Shown in pieces: positions 52,606-61,657 of a stretch of 64,000 bases of DNA. The first letter of the stretch is position 1. Each line of letters starts with the position of its first letter. The stretch comes from Pseudomonadota bacterium (GTDB lineage: Bacteria; Pseudomonadota; Gammaproteobacteria; Steroidobacterales; Steroidobacteraceae). A program made the translations under genes and the position numbers. Location of the stretch: assembly GCA_021785405.1 (NCBI GenBank), contig JAJYFF010000003.1, positions 43,434-107,433 on the forward strand. The letters run 5' to 3'. The notes beneath the pieces were generated by a model that was not told where the DNA came from, did no database searches, and saw nothing but the letters and a program-made list of their open reading frames with translations.

Positions 52606-54075
52606 ATGCGCCAGTCCGACCGGGATGACGCTCAGCTTCGCGCCCTGGGCTACGAGTCGCACTTCGACCGAACCATGTCGAAGTGGGAGAACTTCTCGCT
52701 CGGGTTCACCTACCTGTCGCCGGTCGTCGGCGTGTACACGATCTTCGCGAGCGCGTTCGCGGCGGGTGGACCGCCGATGTGGTGGACCTACGTGATCGTC
52801 GGTGTCGGTCAGTGGCTCGTGAGCCTCGTGTTCGGCGAGATCGTCTCGCAGTTCCCGATCTCCGGCGGCCTGTACCCGTGGGCGCGCCGGCTGGTGGGCA
52901 AGCGCTGGGCGTGGATGGCCGGCTGGGTGTACGGCTGGGCGCTGTGTTGCACGATGGCGGGCGTCGCGACCGGCGCGGCGCCGTTCGTGGCGCAAGCGTT
53001 CGGCCTCGAGGTCACGCCGGTCGCCGCGACCGCGATCGCGCTCGTGCTGCTCGCGGCGACGACCGCGCTGAACTTGAGTGGCACCCGCCTGCTCGCGCGC
53101 GTGGCGCTGGTGGGGTTCGTCTGCGAACTGGTCGGCGCGCTCGTGGTCGGCGGCTATTTGCTGCTGTTCGCACGTCACCAGCCGCTGTCGATCCTGCTCG
53201 ACACGCACTTCGTCGCGCCGCACGGCGCGTACTGGCCCGCGTTCCTCGCGTCCTCGCTCGCGGCGATGTTCTGTTACTACGGCTTCGAGGCCTGCGGCGA
53301 CGTCGCCGAGGAGACGCCCGACGCGAGTCGGATGATCCCGAAGGCGATGCGCATGACGATCTACATCGGCGGTGCGGCGGCTTGCTGGGTCTGCCTCGCG
53401 TTCGTGCTCGCGATCCCGAACGTGCCGGCCGCGATCTCGGGCGCGGATCCGGATCCGATCACGACCTTGCTGCGGCTCGCGATGGGCGACGCGGGTTTCC
53501 GCGCGGTGATCGGCGTGGTGCTGATCTCGTTCGTGTCCTGCCTGCTGAGCCTGCAGGCGGCGGCGAGCCGCTTGATCTATGCGTACGCGCGCGACCAGAT
53601 GATCGCCGGTAGCGGCTTCCTCGGTCGACTCTCGCCCGGGAGACACGTGCCCTCGAACGCGCTGCTCGTGATGGGTGCGATCCCGGCGTTGATCGCGCTC
53701 ACCGGGCTCTGGCTGCAGGACGCGATCGCGACGATCATCAGCTTCGCGGCGATCGGCATCTACGTCGCGTTCCAGATGATCGTGCTCGGCGCCCTGTACG
53801 CACGCACCCGCGGCTGGCGGCCCTCGGGTCCATTCCGCCTCGGACGCAAGGGCTGGATCGTGAACGCGCTCGCGCTCGCCTACGGCGTCTCGGCGATCGC
53901 GAACATCCTGTGGCCGCGCAATCCTGGGCAACCGTGGTACGCGAACTACGCGATGATCGTCACCACGATCGGCGTGCTCGCGTTCGGGCTCCTGTACATG
54001 ATCGCCGCCCGTCCGTACGAACGAGGCACGGCCCCGGCCGGCGACGCCCATCGCTTGAGTTCGGAGAGCGCCTGA
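52606..54075 (+). CDS. APC family amino acid permease
   Basis: SKWENFSLGFTYLSPVVGVYTIFASAFAAGGPPMWWTY, FPISGGLYPWARRLVG; multi-TM. Confidence 0.93.
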   Translation: MRQSDRDDAQLRALGYESHFDRTMSKWENFSLGFTYLSPVVGVYTIFASAFAAGGPPMWWTYVIVGVGQWLVSLVFGEIVSQFPISGGLYPWARRLVGKRWAWMAGWVYGWALCCTMAGVATGAAPFVAQAFGLEVTPVAATAIALVLLAATTALNLSGTRLLARVALVGFVCELVGALVVGGYLLLFARHQPLSILLDTHFVAPHGAYWPAFLASSLAAMFCYYGFEACGDVAEETPDASRMIPKAMRMTIYIGGAAACWVCLAFVLAIPNVPAAISGADPDPITTLLRLAMGDAGFRAVIGVVLISFVSCLLSLQAAASRLIYAYARDQMIAGSGFLGRLSPGRHVPSNALLVMGAIPALIALTGLWLQDAIATIISFAAIGIYVAFQMIVLGALYARTRGWRPSGPFRLGRKGWIVNALALAYGVSAIANILWPRNPGQPWYANYAMIVTTIGVLAFGLLYMIAARPYERGTAPAGDAHRLSSESA

Positions 54076-54076
54076 G

Positions 54077-55510
54077 ATGGACCTGCACGACCCGGCGGTC
54101 ACCGCGAACGCCGTCGCCGGCGGATCGTCGCCGTCGTCACCGCACGGCGGCCTGAGCCGTACGCTGAAGGCGCGCCATCTCACGATGATCTCGATCGGCG
54201 GGATCATCGGTGCGGGGCTGTTCGTCGGCAGCAGCACCGCGATCATCGCCGCCGGTCCCGCGAGCTTCCTGAGCTACCTGATCACCGGCGTGCTGATCCT
54301 CGTGATGATGCGCATGCTCGGCGAGATGGCGACCAGCTTGCCGAACGTGCGCAGCTTCACGGAGTTCGCGCGGGCCGGCCTCGGCGACGGCGCCGGCTTC
54401 GTGGTCGGCTGGCTCTACTGGTACTTCTGGGTGCTGGTGGTCCCCGTCGAGGCGATCGCGGGCGCGAAGATCCTGCAACATTGGTTGCCGTTCTCCCCGC
54501 TCGAGATCGGCGTCGGCCTGATGGCGATCATGACCGGCGTGAACCTGATGTCGGCCCGCTCGTACGCGGAATTCGAGTTCTGGTTCGCGTCGATCAAGGT
54601 CGCCGCGATCCTCGTGTTCATCGTGACCGCGGCCGCGTACGCGTTCGGCTGGACCTCGCCGGCCGGGCCGACGTTCGGCAACCTGGTCGCTCACGGCGGC
54701 TTCGCGCCACACGGCTGGATCGCGGTGGTCGCGACCGTGCCCACGGTGTTCTTCGCGATGACCGGGGCCGAGATCACGACGATCGCGGCCGCGGAGTCGT
54801 CGGAGCCGGGCAAGGCGGTCGCGAAGATGAGCGTCACGGTGATCTGGCGGATCCTCTTCTTCTACGTGCTGTCGATCTTCTTCATCGTGAGCGTGGCGTC
54901 CTGGACCCAGGTCCGCTCGGGCGAGTCCCCGTTCACGCTCGCGCTCGATGCGATGGGGATTCCGCTCGCCGGCACGCTGATGAGCATGGTCATACTCACC
55001 GCGGTGCTCTCCTGTCTGAATTCCGCGTTCTACGTGAGCTCGCGCGTACTGTTCGTGCTCGCCGAACGTGGTGACGCACCGCAGCGACTGGTGCGCCTCA
55101 ACCGGCGCCGGGTACCGACCGGATCGGTGCTGATCGGCGCGACCGCCGGATTCCTCGGGATCATCGCCGCGACCGAGACGCCGCAGGCGGTGTTCGACTT
55201 CCTGGTGAGTTCCTCGGGTGCGTTGATCGTCTTCGTCTACATGCTGACCGCGCTCGCGCAGATCCGCTTGCGCAAGCGGCGTGAGCGGGCGGGCGAACCG
55301 CGCCCGGTGATTCAGGTGTGGTTGTTCCCCTGGCTCAGCTTCGCCGCGCTCGGCGCGATGGCGGCCGTTCTGATCGCGATGGCGTTCACACCGGGGATGC
55401 AGCGCGACTTCTACACCAGCTGTCTGACGTTCGCGGTCGCGAGCGGTGCCTATGGGTTGATCCATGGACGCCGGCGGCGCATGCCGACTCGCCGCGGCGC
55501 CGGGGCCTGA
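54077..55510 (+). CDS. Amino acid permease (GabP/AnsP-like)
   Basis: LKARHLTMISIGGIIGAGLFVGSSTAIIAAGPASFLSYLITGVLILVMMRMLGEMA, FFAMTGAEITTIAAAESSEPGKAVAK. Confidence 0.94.
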   Translation: MDLHDPAVTANAVAGGSSPSSPHGGLSRTLKARHLTMISIGGIIGAGLFVGSSTAIIAAGPASFLSYLITGVLILVMMRMLGEMATSLPNVRSFTEFARAGLGDGAGFVVGWLYWYFWVLVVPVEAIAGAKILQHWLPFSPLEIGVGLMAIMTGVNLMSARSYAEFEFWFASIKVAAILVFIVTAAAYAFGWTSPAGPTFGNLVAHGGFAPHGWIAVVATVPTVFFAMTGAEITTIAAAESSEPGKAVAKMSVTVIWRILFFYVLSIFFIVSVASWTQVRSGESPFTLALDAMGIPLAGTLMSMVILTAVLSCLNSAFYVSSRVLFVLAERGDAPQRLVRLNRRRVPTGSVLIGATAGFLGIIAATETPQAVFDFLVSSSGALIVFVYMLTALAQIRLRKRRERAGEPRPVIQVWLFPWLSFAALGAMAAVLIAMAFTPGMQRDFYTSCLTFAVASGAYGLIHGRRRRMPTRRGAGA

Positions 55511-55690
55511 CCGGCCCCCTCGGTCGAGTTGAAAATTTCTTCATTGACCGTGAGAAAGAGTACGCCAGGGGGCGGAGGCGTTTTGGCATCATGGACCCCG
55601 TTCCCGAGGCCCATGCCGACCGGGGACGCGGTTTAGGATCCATTCGCCCCGGCAAGCCAGCCAACTCCCCCGTCGGCGCGAACATCCAAC

Positions 55691-55727
55691 GGCGCGAGCG
55701 ATCCATCGTCTCGCGCCGAATTTTTTT
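55691..55727 (+). terminator. Intrinsic terminator
   Basis: GGCGCGAG...CTCGCGCC perfect 8 bp inverted repeat followed by GAATTTTTTT. Confidence 0.85.
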
Positions 55728-55731
55728 CACC

Positions 55732-56940
55732 TCAGGCCGCGTGGACACCCCGGCGGAGCAACCCACCGGCGGGCCGCAGCCCCGCGCTGTCGGGGAAGAC
55801 CACCCGCGCGAGCACCTCTTCGGACATTCCGAGGTGGGTGGCGAGCACGCCCTTGAACACCACGCGCTGATCGGTCGTCGCATGGATGTCGCGGTGCTGA
55901 TAGAGATCTTCAGGTCGCATGCCGGGCCACTGGCCGCCGACCCGCCCGCCGTCGACGGCGCCACCGAGCAAGAACATCGCGCCACCGGTCCCATGATCGG
56001 TGCCCCCGGTGCCATTGACGCGCGCGGTCCGCCCGAACTCGGTGACGACGATCGCCACGGTGCGCGACCAGACCGGCAGGACCGCGTCGTGGAACGCGTG
56101 CACGGCGCGATCGAGTTCGGCGAGCTTGCGCGTCAGGATCGCCGCTTGATTCGCATGCGTGTCCCAACCGTAGTCCTCGACGAAGACGATCCGCGGACCG
56201 CCGCGGCGCGCGAGGAAGGCGCCCGCGGCGGCGAAGATCGTCGGCAGGCGTTGACCGATCGCGAGCTGCGCGCCGCGGATCCGCCCGTCGATTCCCGTCT
56301 CCTCACCCTGCTCGGCGATCGCGTCGGCGAAGGCCCCGGCGAGGGCCTCATCCTCGCCGTACAAGGGTTCGAGTCGCTGTAGCAATATGGGATTCACTCG
56401 ATTCGGCAGCGGGGGTGACCAGGCGTCGATCGGCGCGGGACCCCGCATGATCAATGGCGTCACGGCGGTGGCCGACAGGCCTTGCTGATGGCAGGCACCC
56501 ACGGCTCGGTTGAGCCAGCCGGTCTCGGCGCCGGACGGCGAGTTCGTGCCGTTCTCGACGCAATCCTGGGCTTCGAAATGCGACCGCCCCCAGTAAGGCG
56601 GCGCCGCCGCCACGATCGGCAGAAAGTCGCGTTGCGCGTACAGGCGCGCGCAGAACCCGAGCGACGGATGCAGCGCGAAGGTCCCATCGAGCGCGAACGC
56701 GGCGCCACCGGCGGCGGTCGGTCCCGCCGGCGACAACGCGAGCGCGCCGCGCAATGGCGCATAGCCGGGATCCCCCACCGGCGGGACCGCGTGCACGCCG
56801 TCGAGACCGCCCCGCAGCAACACGAACATCAGGCGGGGGCCGGCGGGATTCGCGGCCCAGCTCGGCGGCGCCCAGCCGGCGAACGAGGCGGCCCCCAGAC
56901 CGCAGCCGATCATCGTCAACAGATCGCGGCGAGTGGTCAT
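55732..56940 (-). CDS. DUF1501 domain-containing protein (probable Tat-exported)
   Basis: MTTRRDLLTMIGCGLGAASFAGWA, LMFVLLRGGLDGVHAVPP, VTEFGRTARVNGTGGTDHGTGGAMFLLGGAVDGG. Confidence 0.93.
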   Translation of the reverse strand: MTTRRDLLTMIGCGLGAASFAGWAPPSWAANPAGPRLMFVLLRGGLDGVHAVPPVGDPGYAPLRGALALSPAGPTAAGGAAFALDGTFALHPSLGFCARLYAQRDFLPIVAAAPPYWGRSHFEAQDCVENGTNSPSGAETGWLNRAVGACHQQGLSATAVTPLIMRGPAPIDAWSPPLPNRVNPILLQRLEPLYGEDEALAGAFADAIAEQGEETGIDGRIRGAQLAIGQRLPTIFAAAGAFLARRGGPRIVFVEDYGWDTHANQAAILTRKLAELDRAVHAFHDAVLPVWSRTVAIVVTEFGRTARVNGTGGTDHGTGGAMFLLGGAVDGGRVGGQWPGMRPEDLYQHRDIHATTDQRVVFKGVLATHLGMSEEVLARVVFPDSAGLRPAGGLLRRGVHAA

Positions 56941-58421
56941 CAGACTCTCCATTGGAACGCGGGACTCGCGAACAGCGTCGCGAGCGCCTGTTGGGGCGCT
57001 TCGGCGCGGCGGATCGCGGCCTGCGTCGGCGCATCGAATCGCGGTCCCAGCGTCGCGTGCGCGAGCATCGCGGGGTCGAGTCCGGCCCGTGGGACGCGCT
57101 GCGCGAGTCCTTCCGCGGCTTGGACGCGCTTCCACAGCGCGTCCGACCCGATCCAGTCGGTCGCCAGGTCGCTGAATCCAGCCGGCGAACGCGGCATGAA
57201 GGTCGGCTGGCCCAGCCGCGCCGCGAACCACTCGAACGGTTGGGGTCGGGACCCGAGCGCGATCGATCCCCCACGCAGCGCCGCGATCAGGAAGTCTTGC
57301 GGCGTGCGGAACTTGCGCGCGGCGGGCGCCCACGACGCCGGTGCCTCGATGAGCTGGGCATAGACCACGCCGAGATCGCCGTCGCTGTCCAGGTACGCCG
57401 CGGTCAAACGATCGACGAGCGCCCGCGGCGGCGCGTCGGCGACGAAGTGTCGCGCCAGTTCGAACGCCAGATGCCGCGCGGTCGCGCGACTCGCGGCCAG
57501 GTCGAGCAGTATCGCGCGCGCCTGGTCGAAGCCGGTGTCCGGGTACTGACGGCCGCGCACGCTGCGCATGCCCGGCTCGTGCGCGGCCGCGCGATAGAGG
57601 AACGGCCGGTCGACCCTGCCGCGCTCGAGCTGGGCCGGGAACGGGACGCTCCAGCCGGTCAACGCGCGCGCGAACTCGGTGACGTCGGCTTGCGTGTAGC
57701 CGGAGTCCGCGCCGAGCGTGTGCAGTTCCAGGATCTCGCGCGCAAGGTTCTCGTTGAGCCCGAGCCGTTGCGCCGGCCGATCGCCGCGCACGGCGCGCCG
57801 CGCCAGACGCCTGTCGACGCGCCGTGCAAGCGGCGAATCCGGTCCCACGGATTGCGCTTGGTCCAGGTAACGCAGCATGGCCGGGTGGGTTTCGACCGCG
57901 AGCAGCAGATCCGCGAATCGCCCCGCGAAGTGCGGACGGATCGCCTCGCGCTCGAGCGGTGCCGCGTACAAGCGCGCGGGCGCCTTGTCGACGGACACCG
58001 CGAAGTGGTTCGACCAGAAGCGCACCAAGCGCTCGGCGAACGGCGTCGTCGTCGTCGCCGCGATCTGCCACCGCGCGAGCGCCTCGCGCCGCAAGTCGTC
58101 GCCGAACGCTTGTCGGAACAAGCGGGCGAGCGGATTGCGCGCCGCGGCGGCCGAACCGGACGCTGCGGACGCCGCGCCGGTGCCGGTCGCGGTGGCCAGG
58201 CGGCGCAAGCGGCGACGCTCGCGGTTCAGCTCGGCCTCTCGGCGCAGGTACTCGAGGCTGCTCGGCAACCCGGCGAACGCCGCCGCGCCGTCCGGCGGGC
58301 GCCGGAGCTGCGCGAGCAACCAGGCCGCCGGGTCCTCGATGCCCGCGATCTCGTCGGGCCGGGCGCCGAGCCCGAACCGGTTCGCGGCACTCGCGGCCGC
58401 ACGCACTGCTTCCACGACCAT
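56940..58421 (-). CDS. DUF1800 domain-containing protein
   Basis: AANRFGLGARPDEIAGIEDPAAWLL, RLVRFWSNHFAVSVDK, LNENLAREILELHTLGADSGYTQADVTEFARALTGW. Confidence 0.95.
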   Translation of the reverse strand: MVVEAVRAAASAANRFGLGARPDEIAGIEDPAAWLLAQLRRPPDGAAAFAGLPSSLEYLRREAELNRERRRLRRLATATGTGAASAASGSAAAARNPLARLFRQAFGDDLRREALARWQIAATTTTPFAERLVRFWSNHFAVSVDKAPARLYAAPLEREAIRPHFAGRFADLLLAVETHPAMLRYLDQAQSVGPDSPLARRVDRRLARRAVRGDRPAQRLGLNENLAREILELHTLGADSGYTQADVTEFARALTGWSVPFPAQLERGRVDRPFLYRAAAHEPGMRSVRGRQYPDTGFDQARAILLDLAASRATARHLAFELARHFVADAPPRALVDRLTAAYLDSDGDLGVVYAQLIEAPASWAPAARKFRTPQDFLIAALRGGSIALGSRPQPFEWFAARLGQPTFMPRSPAGFSDLATDWIGSDALWKRVQAAEGLAQRVPRAGLDPAMLAHATLGPRFDAPTQAAIRRAEAPQQALATLFASPAFQWRV

Positions 58422-58561
58422 CGTCGCGCCTCCGCACCGTGTCCGTTTCCCGATCACAACGGGCGGGCGGAGCCCGGGTTGACCGCCGGGGCGCGGTTTT
58501 CTGCAATACTGGCCACGTCTCGGCCGCGTGGCGCGGCCGAATCGAACGATGGAGCGCAGCG

Positions 58562-59257
58562 ATGGCGAGATACCTGACGAGCCGGCGACGAGATCCAAGG
58601 GCGACACGCGATGGGTCGGTCTGCGCCGGCCTCACCGGCGCGTGGGCAGCGGTCGTGGTGATCGCGGCGTTCGCGGTCACCGGCACCGCGTCCGCGCAAG
58701 CTATTCGGCCCGTGACCCGGTCGGCCGAGATCGCGATCACGCGCGACCCGGGTCCCGCGCGGATCGGCGCGCGCGACCCCGCGGTGACGATCGTCGAGTA
58801 TTTCGACTACAACTGCCCGTTCTGCCGGCGCATCACGCCGATGCTGCGCCAGGTGGTCGCGGCCGGCCCGCGGCTCGCGTTGATCTACAAGGACTGGCCG
58901 GTGCTCGGACCGGCATCGGTGTACGCTGCGCGCTGCGCGCTCGCGGCCGGATACCAGGGCAAGTACCTGCAGGCGCACGACGCGCTGCTCGACGGCCCGC
59001 GCCTCACGAGCGACGCCGAGGTCCAGCAGGTCCTGGGCCGCGCCGGGATCGACGTCCCGAGGATGCTGGGCGACTTGGCGCGACACGCGACCGCGATCAA
59101 CCGCGTCCTCAACCGCAACGACGACGAGGCGCGGGCGCTCGAATTGCAGGGCACGCCCGGCTTGTTGATCGGACGCACGCTCGTCCCGGGGGTCGTCGGG
59201 CGCACCGAGCTGCTGCGCTTGATCGCGGCCGCCCGCGCGGATCGCGGCAAGCGCTAG
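58562..59257 (+). CDS. DsbA family thioredoxin-fold protein
   Basis: VTIVEYFDYNCPFCRRITPMLRQVV (CPFC), LELQGTPGLLIGRTLVPG; N-terminal signal/TM. Confidence 0.93.
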   Translation: MARYLTSRRRDPRATRDGSVCAGLTGAWAAVVVIAAFAVTGTASAQAIRPVTRSAEIAITRDPGPARIGARDPAVTIVEYFDYNCPFCRRITPMLRQVVAAGPRLALIYKDWPVLGPASVYAARCALAAGYQGKYLQAHDALLDGPRLTSDAEVQQVLGRAGIDVPRMLGDLARHATAINRVLNRNDDEARALELQGTPGLLIGRTLVPGVVGRTELLRLIAAARADRGKR

Positions 59258-59261
59258 GCGA

Positions 59262-59981
59262 TTAGATGTACTGCCCGGCGTCGACGCGCAGCACTTCCCC
59301 GGTGATCACCCGGGCCGCGTCGGACAGCAGGAACAGCACCGCGGCGGCGATGTCCTCCGGACCCGCGAGCGTCGGCAGCGCGGCTTCCGCGCGGGCACGA
59401 TCGGCGGCCTCCGGCGGCGCCGCGAGCGCCATGTCGGTGAGCACCATACCGGGCGCGACCGCGTTCACGGTGACACCCTTCCGGCCGAACTCCTTGGCCG
59501 CCGTCTTCGTGAGGCCGATCAACCCCGCCTTCGACGCCGCGTAGTTACCCTGCCCGAACTTGCCGCGCAGACCGTTGATCGACGTGATGTTCACGATCCG
59601 TCCGAAGCCTTGCGCCGCCATCCGCGGCGCGACCGCACGGATCATGTGGAATGCGCCGGTCAAGTTGACCGACAGCACCGCCGACCACTCCTCGTCGCTC
59701 ATCTTCGCGAGCGTGCGGTCACGGGTGATGCCCGCGTTGTTCACCAGCAGCGTCGGCACGCGCGGCAGGCCCGCGACCGCGGTCTCCACCGAGGCGGAGC
59801 GCGAGACGTCGACCGCGCTGAACGCGTGCGGCCCGCCCGTCGGCTCGCCGACGTCGAAGACGTGCACCGTCGCACCGGCGGCGGCGAGCGCGTCGGCGAT
59901 CGTCTTGCCGATGCCCCGCGACCCACCGGTCACGAGCGCGAGCTGGCCGCTGAAATCGCAATGGAATCGGGATTCGGTCAC
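59262..59981 (-). CDS. SDR family oxidoreductase (FabG/PhaB-like)
   Basis: ALVTGGSRGIGKTIADALAAAGATV, LLVNNAGITRD, NYAASKAGLIGLTKTAAKEFGRKGVTVNAVAPGMV. Confidence 0.93.
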   Translation of the reverse strand: MTESRFHCDFSGQLALVTGGSRGIGKTIADALAAAGATVHVFDVGEPTGGPHAFSAVDVSRSASVETAVAGLPRVPTLLVNNAGITRDRTLAKMSDEEWSAVLSVNLTGAFHMIRAVAPRMAAQGFGRIVNITSINGLRGKFGQGNYAASKAGLIGLTKTAAKEFGRKGVTVNAVAPGMVLTDMALAAPPEAADRARAEAALPTLAGPEDIAAAVLFLLSDAARVITGEVLRVDAGQYI

Positions 59982-60015
59982 GGTCGCTCCTGCGGGTTTG
60001 GCGGCGTCGCGGCGT

Positions 60016-60447
60016 TCAGCTCGCGAGCGCAGCCTGGACGGGCTGCCGGGTCGCCAGATCGCGCAAGGTGGCGATCGTGATCGAACCGAGCGTCGCCCTC
60101 ACGGTGTCGTCGATTTCGCGGAGCACCACGCCGAGGGCTGCCGCTTCCGCGGTATGCCGGCCGAGTTCCCCGGTCTCGGGGCCCCGCAGTCCGCGCGGCT
60201 CGAACAACTCGATGATGTCGAGCAGCGTCGTCCGGCGCGCGTTGCCGCTGAACTGGAATCCGCCGCCGGCACCGCGCACCGAGCGCACCAAGCCGGCGCG
60301 CCCGAGCACGTTCATCACCTTCGCGAGGTGGTTGGTCGATATCCCGTATTTCGCGCCGATGTCCGCGACCGTGATCTGCCGGTTCGGCTCGGCGACGAGT
60401 TCCAGGATCGAAAAGATCGCGAGTTGACTGGCAACCTGGAGTTTCAT
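60016..60447 (-). CDS. Rrf2 family transcriptional regulator (no cysteines)
   Basis: MKLQVASQLAIFSILELVAEPNRQITVADIGAKYGISTNHLAKVMNVLGRAGLVRSVRGAGGGFQFSG. Confidence 0.92.
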   Translation of the reverse strand: MKLQVASQLAIFSILELVAEPNRQITVADIGAKYGISTNHLAKVMNVLGRAGLVRSVRGAGGGFQFSGNARRTTLLDIIELFEPRGLRGPETGELGRHTAEAAALGVVLREIDDTVRATLGSITIATLRDLATRQPVQAALAS

Positions 60448-60448
60448 G

Positions 60449-60979
60449 CTAGAGGTCCTTCTCCAATTGGATGTACGGCCCCGCCATCAACCCCTCGCCA
60501 CGGAAGAATTGCATCGGCAAGATCGCGTCGCGCGCCACCATCGTGCGCATCTTGTCCATCCCGGCCTTGCGGAACGCCTCGGCGATCGCCTGGAGCAAGG
60601 CTTCGCCGACGCCGCGCTCGCGCGCTTCCGGACGGACCGATAGCGCGTACACCCAGCCGCAGGGATCGGAACCGAATTCCCACGCACGAATCTCGCCGAT
60701 GATGAAGCCGAGCACGCGCTCGGGCTCCGCGGCCGGACAGGCGACCAGGAAGATGCCGGCGGGTGCGCCGCCGACGGACCGCTGCCGACGGTACAACTCC
60801 ATCCAGTGCTCGGGCTTCGGCAATCCGGTGACTTGCGCGTCGAGCGCGGACACCTCCGCGACGTCGCGCCGCTCCGCGGCGCGGATCGCGATCGCCGACT
60901 CGCCCCCCGTCGGCGCGTCGGCCGGCGCCGGAGCGCGTCCGGGCCGTTTCTTTCGATGGTCGGTCGTAACGTGCTTCAC
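60449..60979 (-). CDS. GNAT family N-acetyltransferase
   Basis: IRAAERRDVAEVSALDAQVTG...VYALSVRPEARERGVGEALLQAIAEAFRKAG; GTG start assumed. Confidence 0.88.
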   Translation of the reverse strand: MKHVTTDHRKKRPGRAPAPADAPTGGESAIAIRAAERRDVAEVSALDAQVTGLPKPEHWMELYRRQRSVGGAPAGIFLVACPAAEPERVLGFIIGEIRAWEFGSDPCGWVYALSVRPEARERGVGEALLQAIAEAFRKAGMDKMRTMVARDAILPMQFFRGEGLMAGPYIQLEKDL

Positions 60980-61073
60980 ATCAGGCCCTGCCCTTCCTTG
61001 ATCGCCGCCTCGAGCGCCGCCGGCGGCCGAAAGCGGTCCGCAAGCGAAACGAGTCCCGGTGGACGTCAAACAA

Positions 61074-61093
61074 GTATTCCGGTACTATAATAC
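61074..61093. promoter_or_regulatory. Candidate promoter -10 (TATAAT, 61086-61091) with overlapping inverted repeat GTATT-N10-AATAC
   Basis: Seen directly in the GNAT/hcrC divergent intergenic region. Confidence 0.45.
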
Positions 61094-61156
61094 CCGAGAA
61101 GCGTGCGGGACGCCAATTTTCGCTGGACCGCACGCCGCTGGCTCGAGGTGCATCAT

Positions 61157-61648
61157 ATGTTCGACCCTGGCTCGATTCCAGGAAAACGCCTGCTGCGAAT
61201 TCGCCTGAATGGGCGATGGCGCGAGGACGCGGTCGCGGACGATCAACTGCTCGTCGACTACCTGCGCGAGACCGTCGGTTTGACCGGCACCAAGACGGGG
61301 TGCGACGGCGGCGAATGCGGGGCCTGCACCGTGCTGCTCGACGACGAACCGGTCCCCGCCTGTCTCACGCTCGCGGCCCGCTGCGAGGGTCGCTCGGTCG
61401 AGACGATCGAAGGGCTGACCGCCGGCGGGCGCTTGCATCGACTGCAGCAGGCTTTTCACGAGAAGCTCGGCGCCCAATGCGGCTTCTGCACGCCCGGCAT
61501 GATCATGGCGGCCGAAGGACTGCTGCGCAAGCAACCGGATCCGAGCGAGGCCGAGATCCGTGCGGCGCTCGCGGGCAATCTGTGCCGCTGCACCGGTTAC
61601 GTGAAGATCGTCGAGTCGGTGCGCGCCGCCGTGGCGGCCGATGCGTAG
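61157..61648 (+). CDS. hcrC: 4-hydroxybenzoyl-CoA reductase, (2Fe-2S) gamma subunit
   Basis: [82 protein letters not shown]. Confidence 0.9.
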   Translation: MFDPGSIPGKRLLRIRLNGRWREDAVADDQLLVDYLRETVGLTGTKTGCDGGECGACTVLLDDEPVPACLTLAARCEGRSVETIEGLTAGGRLHRLQQAFHEKLGAQCGFCTPGMIMAAEGLLRKQPDPSEAEIRAALAGNLCRCTGYVKIVESVRAAVAADA

Positions 61649-61657
61649 GCGGCGCCG

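Noticed and set aside
52489-54246. 585-aa - strand ORF antisense to the APC permease
   Set aside because: Low-complexity shadow ORF; the permease is clearly the coding strand.
52606-55510. Two adjacent amino acid permeases as a possible tandem duplication
   Set aside because: The sequences differ substantially in N-terminal motifs and are different APC-superfamily branches, so this is clustering rather than recent duplication.
56754-58577. 607-aa + strand ORF
   Set aside because: Antisense to the DUF1800 gene; Arg-rich shadow reading.
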